Source of the DNA: Lucifugimonas sp963932695
GTDB lineage: Bacteria; Chloroflexota; Dehalococcoidia; Lucifugimonadales; Lucifugimonadaceae
Length of the DNA: 64,000 nt
Direction: 5' to 3'
NCBI GenBank assembly: GCA_963932695.1
Contig: CAWVRY010000005.1
Span: forward strand, 1-64,000
Under the pieces are notes generated by a model. The model searched no databases. It was not told where the DNA came from and worked only from the letters and a program-made list of their open reading frames with translations. Of the stretch, positions 25,783-35,762 are shown piece after piece. Every line of letters begins with the position of its first letter. Position 1 is the stretch's first letter. The position numbers and the translations under genes are program-made.

Positions 25783-26739
25783 TCACTTGTTGTCGTGCCA
25801 ATCGCTTATTGAGGAGAGAACAGATTTTGAGGTCTCTTGTGCATCATATGTCATGTCGAACCAGTTGATTCGAGCGTCGTCTTGTTTGAACCAATTGCTC
25901 TGCTGTCTAATCAAACGATTCGTGGCCACAGCGGTAAGTCTTACTGCCTCTTCCAGATCATGTCGCCCTTCCAGATGGTCGATCATCTGCCGATAACCAA
26001 TCCCGCTCAAGGCTCTAGTTTTGTCTGAGTAGCCGTGTGCGAGTAATCCTTCGACTTCCGCCACCCATCCCGATGCCTTCATTGCAGCTAGGCGATGAAT
26101 AACGCGAGTGTGAAGAACTGATCTCTCCACATTCAATCCAATGATGAAATGGTCAAACGGTGGCTCATCTGCTTTTGAACGATTCGAGTCACTTTCACCT
26201 GATTCGCTAAGGGCACGTTCTATTGCTCGAATCACTCGTCGTGGATTCTTCAGATCAGTAACTTTGGCGACTTCAGGCGCAGTGTCGTTCAATTGTTGCG
26301 CTAAAGATTCAATGCCATCTGTGCTCAACCTCGATTCTAGTTCGGTCCGTAACTCTAGGTTGGGCTCGATTTCAGGAACTTCCCAACCCTCAATGATCGC
26401 CCATATATATTGACCCGATCCACCAACTAATATCGGTAACTTGCCTCGACTAGTAATGCCTGAGATTACCGATCTTGCAGTCCTCAAATACTCACCAAGG
26501 CTGAAATGCTCATCAGGATCGAGGATGTCGATCAAATGGTGAGGTACGCCTTTGGTTTCTTCGCTGCTTGGCTTGGCAGTTGCAACATCCATTCCTCTAT
26601 AGAAGAGTCTGGAATCAACGTTAACTACCTCGCCATCGAGTTCAAGCGCTAGATCGACGCCAAAAGCCGTCTTACCAGTCGCTGTTGCGCCGATAACAAC
26701 AAGCAACTTAGGTTTGGATGGTGATGTTTGGTGGATCAA
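25783..26739 (-). CDS. miaA: tRNA dimethylallyltransferase MiaA
   Basis: 318 residues. A P-loop GATATGKTA (about 18-26) is followed by the DSRLFYRGMDVATAKPS segment and the prenyl-site region GGSGQYIWAIIEGW, plus the RRVIRAIERAL helix. The enzyme adds a dimethylallyl group to A37 of tRNAs reading UNN codons, using DMAPP. TTG start at 26739 (MIHQTSPS). It lies 19 bases downstream of tpiA on the same strand, so it is probably co-transcribed with glycolytic genes. Confidence 0.96.
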   Translation of the reverse strand: MIHQTSPSKPKLLVVIGATATGKTAFGVDLALELDGEVVNVDSRLFYRGMDVATAKPSSEETKGVPHHLIDILDPDEHFSLGEYLRTARSVISGITSRGKLPILVGGSGQYIWAIIEGWEVPEIEPNLELRTELESRLSTDGIESLAQQLNDTAPEVAKVTDLKNPRRVIRAIERALSESGESDSNRSKADEPPFDHFIIGLNVERSVLHTRVIHRLAAMKASGWVAEVEGLLAHGYSDKTRALSGIGYRQMIDHLEGRHDLEEAVRLTAVATNRLIRQQSNWFKQDDARINWFDMTYDAQETSKSVLSSISDWHDNK

Positions 26740-26757
26740 GCGATACCAGCCGGCAAA

Positions 26758-27513
26758 TTAGTTTGAGCTAGCCGCTGATATCAACTTTGAGAACTCGTCG
26801 GCTTTCAGACTTGCACCGCCAACGAGGGCGCCATCGATGTCCGGCTGAGCCAGTAACTCGGTGACATTTCCAGAATTCACACTTCCACCGTACAAAACTC
26901 GAACTGAATCGGCAGCATGAGGTGCAAGTTTTCGTACAACATCACGACACACAGCAGTCATCTTCTGAGCTTGATCCGATGTAGCAGCTTCGCCGGTGCC
27001 AATAGCCCAGACTGGCTCATACGCGACGATCAAAGAATCCCACTTTGAAAATCCTGAAAGACTCTCTTCAAGTTGTGCCAATACGAATTCGGCGGCCCTA
27101 CCTGATTTTCGAACGCCGAGATCTTCCCCGATGCAAAGAATCGCTACGAGTCCAGCGTCAACAGCTGCAATTGCCTTGGCGGCGACATCAGCCGATGTCT
27201 CACCGTTCTTAGCGCGCCTCTCAGAGTGTCCAATGATCACGTGGCTGACTAAAGCATTCAGCATGGAAGTAGAAACTTCGCCAGTGAATGCGCCGTTTAC
27301 GTTAGCGCTAACATTTTGGGCGCCGACCTGAATCGAAGAACCGGTCAAAGCCTGAGAAATGCTAGTTAGTGATATGAATGGCGGGCACACAATCTTTTCG
27401 ACACCCTGAGCTGTTTCGCTCAGGGCAAGAATTTCTTCCACCAGCTTGGTCCCCGACTCTACATCGGTGTTCATCTTCCAGTTTCCGGCAATCACCGGCG
27501 TTCGATCAGTCAT
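26758..27513 (-). CDS. tpiA: Triosephosphate isomerase
   Basis: 251 residues. The catalytic set is intact: Lys13 in GNWKMN, His96 in IIGHSERR and Glu166 in AYEPVWAIGTG, with the phosphate-gripper loop and GGSVNSGN near the C-terminus. It interconverts DHAP and glyceraldehyde 3-phosphate. ATG 27513 has an AGGA ribosome site. It follows pgk by 42 bases, a common glycolytic pairing. Confidence 0.97.
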   Translation of the reverse strand: MTDRTPVIAGNWKMNTDVESGTKLVEEILALSETAQGVEKIVCPPFISLTSISQALTGSSIQVGAQNVSANVNGAFTGEVSTSMLNALVSHVIIGHSERRAKNGETSADVAAKAIAAVDAGLVAILCIGEDLGVRKSGRAAEFVLAQLEESLSGFSKWDSLIVAYEPVWAIGTGEAATSDQAQKMTAVCRDVVRKLAPHAADSVRVLYGGSVNSGNVTELLAQPDIDGALVGGASLKADEFSKLISAASSN

Positions 27514-27555
27514 TCAATTTGTCCTGCGTAACTGGTTAGTAAACAGATAAGAATA

Positions 27556-28731
27556 TTAAGCGTCATCGAGCGCCGCAACGCCAGGCAGAATCTTGCCTTC
27601 GAGAAATTCGAGCGACGCACCGCCACCGGTCGATACGTGGGTGATCTTGTCGACGAGTCCCAGTGAGCCGACAATTTCGGCGGTAGATCCACCACCAATC
27701 ACTGAAGTAGCCTTCTCGTTATCAGCAACGGCGTTTGCGACAGCGATAGAACCTTTGGCGAATTCTGGCCATTCGAACACGCCCATCGGACCATTCCAAA
27801 TAATCGTGTCGGCTATGCCGATAATCCGTGCATATTCTGCGGCAGATCGCGGTCCGATATCAAGAATCAGTCCATCGAGAGGTACTTCATTTGAGTCGTA
27901 TACGGTTGCTGGTGAGTTCTCATTGAATTCAAGTGCAGTAATCACATCGGCCGGGAGCACTACGTACGCCCCGCCAGTTTTGAGCAGCCCTTGTGCAGCA
28001 GCTTTATCCTCATGGCTTACATCAACCGCACCACCAGATCGACCCTGCGCTACATAGAACGCAGCGACCATGCCACCACCCACAAGTATCGTGTCGACTT
28101 TTGCGGATAGATGCCGAAGAACTTGAATCTTGTCGGCGACTTTTGCGCCGCCCACGATCGCAATCGTGGCGCCTCTTGAGCCCTCTAACGATCGCCCGAG
28201 CATCTCCAGTTCCCGTTCCATCAACAACCCCGCGTATGCAGGCAAATGGGCAGCCACACCTACCGTAGATGCATGCGCACGGTGTGCCGCACCGAACGCA
28301 TCGTTTACATACAGATCGGCGAGTGATGCGAGGTGTTTAGAAAAGTCTTCGTCGTTGGTTTCTTCGCCTGTCTCGAATCTCAAATTCTCCAGCAAAGCGA
28401 ATTCACCCGAACTGAGTCCCGAGATCACGCTCGCTGAACGACCACCATTCGGTCCGGCGGCGTCTGCGACCGGAGCACCTAGCAATTCTGACAGCCGTTC
28501 TCTGACGATACCGAGTCGCATGTCTTCGACTACTTGACCCTTCGGTCGACCGAAGTGAGAGCAGACGACCACTGTCGCTCCGCCCTCTCGTAACAGATTC
28601 AATGTCGGAAGTGCCGCTCGAATTCGAGAGTCATCCGATATGGCACCGTTCCGCGTCGGAACGTTGAAATCGACCCGTACGAGTACGGTCTTGCCGTTCA
28701 CGTCTACACCTTGGATTGATCGTTTGTTCAT
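27556..28731 (-). CDS. pgk: Phosphoglycerate kinase
   Basis: 391 residues, standard length. The N-terminal substrate domain has RVDFNVPTRNG (about 19-29) and CSHFGRPKG (about 57-65). The hinge contains KVADKIQVL, and the C-terminal nucleotide domain carries the WNGPMGVFEW and GGGSTAEIV motifs. It makes 3-phosphoglycerate and ATP from 1,3-bisphosphoglycerate. It sits between a polyprenyl-synthetase-like gene and tpiA. A gap (glyceraldehyde-3-phosphate dehydrogenase) gene is not in the window. Confidence 0.97.
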   Translation of the reverse strand: MNKRSIQGVDVNGKTVLVRVDFNVPTRNGAISDDSRIRAALPTLNLLREGGATVVVCSHFGRPKGQVVEDMRLGIVRERLSELLGAPVADAAGPNGGRSASVISGLSSGEFALLENLRFETGEETNDEDFSKHLASLADLYVNDAFGAAHRAHASTVGVAAHLPAYAGLLMERELEMLGRSLEGSRGATIAIVGGAKVADKIQVLRHLSAKVDTILVGGGMVAAFYVAQGRSGGAVDVSHEDKAAAQGLLKTGGAYVVLPADVITALEFNENSPATVYDSNEVPLDGLILDIGPRSAAEYARIIGIADTIIWNGPMGVFEWPEFAKGSIAVANAVADNEKATSVIGGGSTAEIVGSLGLVDKITHVSTGGGASLEFLEGKILPGVAALDDA

Positions 28732-28748
28732 CAGACGAATAATCTCTA

Positions 28749-29789
28749 CTACATTCCGACGATCAATTTGGCATTTTCGGCAAGCAACTGCTGTTGTTCA
28801 GCCGACAAACCAGCCCCGTTTAAAGCGTCCAGCGCTTCGTCAACCAGCTCAGCGATCTTGCCCTCAGCGAACGCTCGGCTCTCCGTCTCAGCGAGGATGA
28901 TTGTCACTTCGTCCAAATCAGCAGGATCTAAAACACGTTTCATGAATATCTCGCCAAGGCGACGACGTGTTGTGGGAGTGCCATTCTCGATAGCGTGCGC
29001 AGTTGCAATCGACTTCTTCTTCGATTGCAGCCGACCACGCTGAACCTCGGTACGCTCAGTACCTTCGGCAGGCCATTGTGCTTGAAGATCGATGTTCAGG
29101 TTCTGAGCAGTGCCGAGCGCGCTTCCGAACTTATATAAAGAGTCTATTACTCCGTCATCGGCAGCAGCAGCGATGCCACCTAGCTTGGCTGAAACACCGT
29201 ATAGAGCACCATGCTTTCGGGCGACCGTAACGATTTCCGTCACGCTAACGGCAGCTCGCTCTTGATACGAAATGTCCAAATATTCGCCTTCGCAAACATC
29301 AAGTGTCGCATTGTCGAGTGATTCCAAAGCCATTGAGATATATCGAGGATCAGACGCGGGACCGCTGGCATTTAGCTGTTCGAATAGAGACATCCGTGCC
29401 ATAGCGTGTATCCCGTCACCAGCGTTGATTGCCTGAGCCGGACCCCATGCCCACCAGATCGTTGGTCGCATGTTGCGCTCGGTATTGGCGTTCTGCACGT
29501 CCTCGTGAACAAGCAGGAAGTTGTACAGCATCTCGACCGAAACTGCGTAAGGCATGGCCGAAGCGTTATCAGCGCCAACTGCCTTTGCAGTGCTCAATAC
29601 GAGATGCCCATGCGATCGATCTTGGACAACCGCCGGTTCGGGCTCGCCATTCTGATCAACCCAGCCCAAGTGATAGGCCATCATCTTGTAAAGCGGAAGC
29701 TCGCGTGCATCGACAAACTTTTTAAGGGCGGTCTCAAACCGGTCTGAATCGTCAGCGGTGAGTCCTGGGAGTGTTCCCGTGAAAGACAA
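28749..29789 (-). CDS. Polyprenyl synthetase family protein with degraded aspartate-rich motifs
   Basis: 346 residues, TTG start at 29789 preceded by GGAGA at good spacing. The all-helical isoprenoid-synthase fold is recognisable: VEMLYNFLLVHEDVQNAN (about 85-102), RPTIWWAWGPAQAINAGD (about 108-125). Both metal-binding motifs are poor. The first reads EDVQN (about 96-100) instead of DDxxD, and the second reads NLNID (about 230-234) instead of DDxxD. Chain elongation needs the Mg-diphosphate clusters these motifs build, so the protein may be a regulatory or non-catalytic subunit, or use another chemistry. It is directly upstream of pgk (17 bases). Confidence 0.8.
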   Translation of the reverse strand: MSFTGTLPGLTADDSDRFETALKKFVDARELPLYKMMAYHLGWVDQNGEPEPAVVQDRSHGHLVLSTAKAVGADNASAMPYAVSVEMLYNFLLVHEDVQNANTERNMRPTIWWAWGPAQAINAGDGIHAMARMSLFEQLNASGPASDPRYISMALESLDNATLDVCEGEYLDISYQERAAVSVTEIVTVARKHGALYGVSAKLGGIAAAADDGVIDSLYKFGSALGTAQNLNIDLQAQWPAEGTERTEVQRGRLQSKKKSIATAHAIENGTPTTRRRLGEIFMKRVLDPADLDEVTIILAETESRAFAEGKIAELVDEALDALNGAGLSAEQQQLLAENAKLIVGM

Positions 29790-29886
29790 TTAAGTTCTCC
29801 GAAAAGTGCGTGCCGAGATAGCCAGAAATATCTGACTGTGCGGCTATCAAATGAAACAAGAGCCAAACAAGAGTAACCGAGAGCAG

Positions 29887-30513
29887 TTAGCTGGAGACGA
29901 TATCACCAACAATATTCTGAATAGATTCAGCATCGATAGCACCTATGCGTAACAGACCTATCTCGCCGTTAACGTATGAAACCACGGTGCTTGGCGCCGT
30001 ACTAACGCCACATGGGGCGTCTACGCAGCCTGCGATTATATCGCCGAATATCTGCTCGACAAAAATCGCATCCTTCACTGGATCTTTTCCAGTGAGATTA
30101 CAACTGGTTCCAGTGATAGGAACTCCGGCAAGTTCAATTATCCTTCTAGTAATACTGTGATCTGGAACCCGCACCCCGACTGTTCCTGTATTGGCGGTAA
30201 CAACAGCAGGCACGCCATCGGATGCCGGTAGCACAATCGTTAATGCCCCTGGCCAGAAATGATCGGCCAATTTCCGCAGTGGCTCTGGAAATTTAGCGCA
30301 AAGCGATTCCGCCATCTTAGAATCACTAACTAATAGAGGCACAGGTGTTCCGGGATTTCGACCCTTCGTAGCGAACACGCTTTCAACGGCTTTTGGATTT
30401 GACCCGTCCGCACCAAGAGCGAAATAGGTGTCTGTTGGAAACGCAATCAGGTCTCCATTTTTGATCGCCTGCACGGCTCTCTCAAGCCCTGAATCATCAG
30501 TTGAAATCAGCAT
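29887..30513 (-). CDS. tsaC: L-threonylcarbamoyladenylate synthase (TsaC/Sua5/YrdC family)
   Basis: 208 residues, the short single-domain form. The YrdC core shows FPTDTYFALGADG (about 22-34), the KGRNPGTPVPLLV segment (about 49-61) and TGTVGVRVPDH (about 111-121), then TGTSCNLTGKDP. It makes threonylcarbamoyl-AMP for the t6A37 modification of ANN-decoding tRNAs. It is divergent from guaA and begins the long minus-strand run that continues through pgk and miaA (another A37 modifier). Confidence 0.92.
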   Translation of the reverse strand: MLISTDDSGLERAVQAIKNGDLIAFPTDTYFALGADGSNPKAVESVFATKGRNPGTPVPLLVSDSKMAESLCAKFPEPLRKLADHFWPGALTIVLPASDGVPAVVTANTGTVGVRVPDHSITRRIIELAGVPITGTSCNLTGKDPVKDAIFVEQIFGDIIAGCVDAPCGVSTAPSTVVSYVNGEIGLLRIGAIDAESIQNIVGDIVSS

Positions 30514-30724
30514 TGTTTAATCTTATCGATCTACAACACGAGTGAACGCTCCATGATCTGTGAGAAATATTCTAAATTTAACCGTGACTCTAACGACGGG
30601 GAGATGTAAATTTATGTATCAGGTTTACACGGACGTGATCACACGACTCGATAATGAGGCGTAGCGGTTGTCCCGAATGGCATTTCGCTAACCTGTTTTG
30701 TCACTGCGAGCGGGGATCCACGCC

Positions 30725-32395
30725 ATGATCGAAAACCCACCAAATGACGATTCGTCCAGCCGAGTATCTACTTCAGACGACATTGAGGTTGGTACGTATC
30801 TAGAGATTGCTCAAGCCGACCGTGCGCAAGGCAACAATTCATCGGTCGACGAGAGAATGAAGACGATTGTCATCCTTGACTTCGGATCGCAGTACTCTCG
30901 GTTGATCGCACGGCGCGTTAGGGAAGCCAACACCTACTGTGAACTGGTTCCCCATGACGCCGGCCCTGAAATCCTTGAGGACCAAGACGTCGTCGGAATC
31001 ATCCTCTCAGGCGGACCCAACAGCGTGTACGAAGATGACGCTCCCATGGCTCCGACATGGGTATACGACGCTGGCGTGCCAATCCTAGGCATTTGCTACG
31101 GCATGCAGCTCATCGCACACCAGCTTGGTGGAACTGTAGCCCGAGGTACTGAGCGAGAGTACGGACACGCTGTCGTACACAAAGACGGTCAAGACAACAT
31201 CTTGTTCAATGGTCTAGAAAACGAAGTCCCGGTATGGATGAGTCATGGCGATAAAATCGAAGAGCTTCCGCCAGGATTCAAATCCATGGCGTACACCGAG
31301 AATTCTCCTCTTGCGGTCATGGGTAACGAAGATGGAACTTACTTTGGAATCCAGTTCCACCCCGAAGTTGCCCACACACCACAAGGCTCGGAAATCCTTC
31401 GCAACTTCGTGTTCGGAGTTTGTGGAGCCCCCGGAGATTGGACCCCAGCCAACTTCGTAAATGACGCTGTCGCGAGGATTAAAGAACAAGTGGGCGATGG
31501 CAAGGTCATCTGCGCACTCTCCGGCGGAGTCGACTCCACAGTTGCTGCAGCACTCATTCACCGAGCCATCGGTGATCGACTCACATGTATTTTTGTCGAC
31601 AACGGTCTCATGCGAAAAGGCGAAGCCGACCGAGTTCAAAACGTATTCGCAAGCCAACTCGGCGTTAACTTGATTTTCGTCGACGGCACAGAGCGATTCT
31701 TGAGCGCCCTGAAAGACGTAACCGATCCCGAAGTAAAACGAAAATCTATCGGTGTCGAATTCATTAAGATCTTCGAAGAAGTAGCCATCGACATCGGCGA
31801 AGTCGACTATCTAGCGCAAGGCACGCTCTACCCCGACGTTATCGAGAGCACCAGTGCCGACTCGAAAGCTTCACATAAGATCAAGACTCATCACAACGTA
31901 GGTGGCCTGCCCGAGCACATGGATCTCAAGTTGGTTGAGCCACTGCGATATATGTTCAAGGATGAAGTTCGCAAGGCCGGCGCAGAACTTGGGCTCACAC
32001 CGCAAAGCGTGAATCGCCAACCGTTCCCTGGGCCCGGACTTGCAATTCGTATCATGGGCGAAGTCACCTACGAAAAGCTTGAAATATTGCGAAATGTCGA
32101 CTGGATAGTGATTGATGAAATCAAAAACGACGGTCTCTACGACAAGCTCTGGCAATCCTTTGCGGTTTTGACCAACACTAAGACTGTCGGAGTGATGGGA
32201 GATCAGCGAACGTATCAGTACGTTGTGGCTATTCGGGCTGTCACTAGTGATGACGCCATGACAGCCGACTGGGCGCGACTCCCCTACGACACCCTTGCTC
32301 GAATTTCGAATCGAATCGTCAACGAAGTCGACGAAGTAAACCGAGTCGTGCTCGACATCACAAGCAAGCCGCCTGGAACTATCGAGTGGGAGTAG
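30725..32395 (+). CDS. guaA: GMP synthase (glutamine-hydrolysing)
   Basis: A class I glutamine amidotransferase domain (TIVILDFGSQYSRL, nucleophile Cys in LGICYGMQL, QFHPEV), an ATP-pyrophosphatase domain (LSGGVDSTVAA) and the C-terminal dimerisation domain ending SKPPGTIEWE. It converts XMP to GMP. Start choice is uncertain: ATG 30725 follows a GGGGA site and gives a 44-residue disordered extension before the conserved domain; ATG 30857 would begin right at the domain; a TTG at 30698 is also open. First gene of the purine cluster. Confidence 0.95.
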   Translation: MIENPPNDDSSSRVSTSDDIEVGTYLEIAQADRAQGNNSSVDERMKTIVILDFGSQYSRLIARRVREANTYCELVPHDAGPEILEDQDVVGIILSGGPNSVYEDDAPMAPTWVYDAGVPILGICYGMQLIAHQLGGTVARGTEREYGHAVVHKDGQDNILFNGLENEVPVWMSHGDKIEELPPGFKSMAYTENSPLAVMGNEDGTYFGIQFHPEVAHTPQGSEILRNFVFGVCGAPGDWTPANFVNDAVARIKEQVGDGKVICALSGGVDSTVAAALIHRAIGDRLTCIFVDNGLMRKGEADRVQNVFASQLGVNLIFVDGTERFLSALKDVTDPEVKRKSIGVEFIKIFEEVAIDIGEVDYLAQGTLYPDVIESTSADSKASHKIKTHHNVGGLPEHMDLKLVEPLRYMFKDEVRKAGAELGLTPQSVNRQPFPGPGLAIRIMGEVTYEKLEILRNVDWIVIDEIKNDGLYDKLWQSFAVLTNTKTVGVMGDQRTYQYVVAIRAVTSDDAMTADWARLPYDTLARISNRIVNEVDEVNRVVLDITSKPPGTIEWE

Positions 32396-32460
32396 TTCGG
32401 CTCGATTGATCTGGACGAAGCGCAGCTGGATTCCCGAGTCAGGGCAAAAATAGACCCAAC

Positions 32461-33747
32461 ATGAGGCACGCACGATTGAAAGTTCTACTAATTGGATCAG
32501 GTGGGCGTGAACACGCAATGGCGTGGAAACTCGCTCAGAGCCCAAAAATTACCGAGTTATTGATTGCACCCGGCAATGCCGGAACAACTGAAGTCGGCAC
32601 AAACGTAAATATTGGCGTCGATGACCACGCCGACATCGTGGGATTTGCAAAAAATGAGAACGTTGATCTGGTTGTCGTAGCTCCCGACCAACCGATCGTA
32701 GACGGCTTATGTGATCAACTCAGGCAGGCAGGGATCACAACGTTTGGCCCATCGGCCGCAGCCGCCCGAATAGAAGGTTCAAAGATTTGGTCAGACGACC
32801 TCATGACCAAATATGCCATTCCAACTGCCGAATCAATGGCTTTCAGCAATTCAGGACTGGCAATGGAATATGGTCGTTCAAAACCGGCTGGCTCATTGGT
32901 CGTTAAAGCGGACGGACTCGCAGCGGGCAAAGGCGTGATGTTGCCGGAGACGAATGATGATCTCGACACCGCTATCATTGAAATGCTCGATCATGGCGCG
33001 TTCGGTAAGTCGTCTTCAAGTATTTTGCTTGCAGAACGTATGACCGGTCCCGAAGCCAGCGTATTTGCATTTGTCGACGGTGAGCACGTCTCTGCCGAGA
33101 TTGCCACCTGTGACTACAAACGAGCCGGTGAAGGCGATGTAGGCCTCAACACCGGTGGCATGGGATCATACGGACCACCTGAATTCTGGAACGCCGAGTT
33201 GTCGGCTAAAGTGCGCGAAGAAATTCTCAAACCGATTGCGAAGGCATTAGTCGCCGAGAACAGTTCGTTCTCTGGGGTGATTTACGCAGGATTAATGATT
33301 ACCGAATCTGGTCCCAAGGTGATCGAATTCAACTGCAGATTCGGCGATCCAGAAACTCAAATATTAATGCCGATGCTCGATTCTGACTTTCTGGATATCT
33401 GTCTTGCGGTCGCTGAAAACCGCCTTGCCGAAGAAGAAGTTATTTGGTCGAGCGAACCTCACACCTTCGTAGTCGCAGTGTCGGGTGGCTACCCCGGCTC
33501 TTATTCGACAGGATTTGAAATCTTGGGAATCGACGAAGCAACCGAACACGGGATTGTATTCCACGCAGGAACTGTAGCCGATGAAAACGGCGCACTTCTT
33601 ACTTCAGGCGGTCGCGTGCTTGGCGTGTCATCATCCGGTACAACAATAAAAAATGCACGAGATTCCGCTTACTTTGGCATCGAACAAATCTCATTCGAAG
33701 GCATGCAATATCGACGTGATATTGCCGAACGTGCGGTTCAGGACTAG
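32461..33747 (+). CDS. purD: Phosphoribosylamine-glycine ligase (GAR synthetase)
   Basis: 428 residues. An N-terminal domain (KVLLIGSGGREHAMAWKL), an ATP-grasp core (KADGLAAGKGVMLPE, GPEASVFAFVDGEH) and the metal-binding ending (EFNCRFGDPETQ) are all present. It catalyses the second step of purine synthesis. It follows guaA by 65 bases and is followed at once by an HAD phosphatase gene (2 bases), so the cluster reads as one operon. Confidence 0.97.
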   Translation: MRHARLKVLLIGSGGREHAMAWKLAQSPKITELLIAPGNAGTTEVGTNVNIGVDDHADIVGFAKNENVDLVVVAPDQPIVDGLCDQLRQAGITTFGPSAAAARIEGSKIWSDDLMTKYAIPTAESMAFSNSGLAMEYGRSKPAGSLVVKADGLAAGKGVMLPETNDDLDTAIIEMLDHGAFGKSSSSILLAERMTGPEASVFAFVDGEHVSAEIATCDYKRAGEGDVGLNTGGMGSYGPPEFWNAELSAKVREEILKPIAKALVAENSSFSGVIYAGLMITESGPKVIEFNCRFGDPETQILMPMLDSDFLDICLAVAENRLAEEEVIWSSEPHTFVVAVSGGYPGSYSTGFEILGIDEATEHGIVFHAGTVADENGALLTSGGRVLGVSSSGTTIKNARDSAYFGIEQISFEGMQYRRDIAERAVQD

Positions 33748-33749
33748 CT

Positions 33750-34442
33750 TTGAACAAGATCAGCGTTGTATTCGATTTCGACGACTCTCTCGCAACTTCG
33801 TTTGTTGGCGGAATGATGTTCAACGGATACATCGTAGAATCGAAACTCGAAGTTGCCCGTGAGAGATTTAAATCCAACACGACTTCACTTCGCGAATATC
33901 AAGAAGAAGTGTTCGACAATGTCAGTCAAACACCAGCCGAGATGTCACAAAGGGCAGCTGAAGGAGCGGAAATTCGGCTACTAGCTCATGAGCTTTGTGA
34001 GCTAGTTCAAAATACTGGCGGATCAGTAGCTATAGCGTCTGCCGGACTCGATTTTTATATCCGACCTGTGCTCAACCGGGCCAATCTTGACCAGATCGAA
34101 ATCCACAGTGGACTCGTAGTTTCCGACCCGACATGTCCACCACCGTTTCGATACGATTACCCCTGTGCTGGCGACGTTTGTGAAGGCGATTGGGTTACTT
34201 GTAAATGCAAAGTAATCAACGATTTAAGAAATGAAATCGCCGACAGCGAAGTAATATTCATTGGCGATGGAACTGGAGCAGACGAATGTGCTGCCGCAAA
34301 CGCCGCCGATAAGATCTTCGCCCGCGGTCGACTACTCACATATTGCAAAGAAAACAAAATTCCAGTTACGGAATTCGGTGACGATTTTGGACCGGTACTA
34401 AGTTACGTCGAGAACAAGACGTCAATGAACGGAGCTCAATAG
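33750..34442 (+). CDS. HAD-superfamily phosphatase (MtnX/SerB-like)
   Basis: 230 residues, TTG start at 33750. HAD motif I is DFDDSL (about 9-14), motif II is ASAG (about 95-98), a lysine follows in VTCKCKVIND, and motif IV is GDGTGADECAA (about 171-181). A cysteine-rich cap-side loop (CPPPFRYDYPCAGDVCEGDWVTCKC) is notable and may bind a metal or form disulfides. The location between purD and purB suggests a phosphatase for a nucleotide or purine intermediate, or a repair phosphatase; this is inference. The TTG lies two bases after the purD stop, and purB starts three bases after its own stop. Confidence 0.8.
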   Translation: MNKISVVFDFDDSLATSFVGGMMFNGYIVESKLEVARERFKSNTTSLREYQEEVFDNVSQTPAEMSQRAAEGAEIRLLAHELCELVQNTGGSVAIASAGLDFYIRPVLNRANLDQIEIHSGLVVSDPTCPPPFRYDYPCAGDVCEGDWVTCKCKVINDLRNEIADSEVIFIGDGTGADECAAANAADKIFARGRLLTYCKENKIPVTEFGDDFGPVLSYVENKTSMNGAQ

Positions 34443-34445
34443 ACA

Positions 34446-35762
34446 GTGATTCCACGATATTCGCGACCTGAAATGAACGCCGTATGGTCGGAAGATAATG
34501 CCTTCGATCTATGGCTTCAGGTTGAAATTGCAGCATCCCAAGCATGGACAGACCAAGGTGTCGTCCCAGCCGAAGATATGGCAAAGATTCGTCACGCCAA
34601 GTTCGACCGTAACGCATACGATCGGTGGTTCGATGAAACCAAGCACGACATCGTTTCGTTCACACGGGCAATTGGCGAAAGTCTCGGTGCTGAAAGCCGC
34701 TGGGTGCACCACGGTCTAACGTCTAACGACGTAAAAGACACCGCTCTCAGCATGCAATTGACACAGTCGTGTGATTTGTTGGATAGAGGCGTTGTAGAAC
34801 TACTCAATGCGCTCCAAATCCAAGCGATTAAATACAAAAACACGCCTTGCATTGGTCGTTCCCACGGCATTCACGCCGAACCAATGAGCTTTGGAATGAA
34901 ACTCGCCCTCTGGTTCGCCGAAATGAAGCGAAACCGAGAACGACTGGTCGGCGCACGTAAACGTGTTGCTGTCGGAATGCTTTCCGGCCCGGTCGGTACG
35001 TTTGCTTCGGTACCTCCTGTGATCGAAGAATCCGTTTGCGAACAACTGAATCTCTCCCCCGCTGAAATATCGAACCAAGTGATTCAACGAGATCGACATG
35101 CCGAGTACGTGCAAGTTCTAGCACTAATCGCTGCAACACTCGACAAAATGGCTACTGAAATTCGTGGACTTCAGCGCACTGAGGTCAGGGAAGTTGAAGA
35201 ACCGTTCGGCAAGCCCGGTTACGTAACCAAGGGTTCGTCGTCGATGCCACACAAACGCAACCCCGAGCTATCAGAACGCATTTGCGGGCTTGCACGCCTC
35301 ATTAGAGGTCATTCCGTCACTGCGCTCGAAAACGTCGCTTTGTGGCACGAACGTGATATATCGCACTCATCTGCAGAACGCATGATCCTTCCTGATGCCT
35401 CCCTCGGACTCGACTACATCATGAGTTTGATGACTGGCATCATCACCGACATGGTCGTGCATGAAGATCGAATGATGCAAAATCTCGAATCAACGCGAGG
35501 CCTCGTCTTCTCACCGCGAGTCATGCTGTTGTTAGTCGAGAACGGAGTCGACCGCGATGCTGCTTACGACGCTGTTCAACGTAACTCGATGAAATCGTGG
35601 GACGAGGAAATCGACTTTCGAGAGCTCGTTAAAACCGACTCAGTGGTTACAGAAAAAGTATCCGCTGAGGCGCTCGACGATCTGTTCGACTACGAGTTCT
35701 ATCTTGGTCATGTAGATCACATCTACGGTCGAGTGGGCATCTCAGAGGTTGCAATTGACTGA
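34446..35762 (+). CDS. purB: Adenylosuccinate lyase
   Basis: 438 residues, GTG start. The fumarase-superfamily signature GSSSMPHKRNP lies near residue 262. HHGLTSNDVKDTA (about 88-100) and IGRSHGIHAEPMSFG (about 138-152) are typical PurB blocks. It cleaves SAICAR and adenylosuccinate, releasing fumarate. The stop overlaps the start of purC, indicating translational coupling. Confidence 0.97.
   Translation: MIPRYSRPEMNAVWSEDNAFDLWLQVEIAASQAWTDQGVVPAEDMAKIRHAKFDRNAYDRWFDETKHDIVSFTRAIGESLGAESRWVHHGLTSNDVKDTALSMQLTQSCDLLDRGVVELLNALQIQAIKYKNTPCIGRSHGIHAEPMSFGMKLALWFAEMKRNRERLVGARKRVAVGMLSGPVGTFASVPPVIEESVCEQLNLSPAEISNQVIQRDRHAEYVQVLALIAATLDKMATEIRGLQRTEVREVEEPFGKPGYVTKGSSSMPHKRNPELSERICGLARLIRGHSVTALENVALWHERDISHSSAERMILPDASLGLDYIMSLMTGIITDMVVHEDRMMQNLESTRGLVFSPRVMLLLVENGVDRDAAYDAVQRNSMKSWDEEIDFRELVKTDSVVTEKVSAEALDDLFDYEFYLGHVDHIYGRVGISEVAID

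Noticed and set aside
31871..32545. 224-codon minus-strand frame over the end of guaA
   Set aside because: Antisense to the conserved GMP synthase C-terminal domain and without own features.
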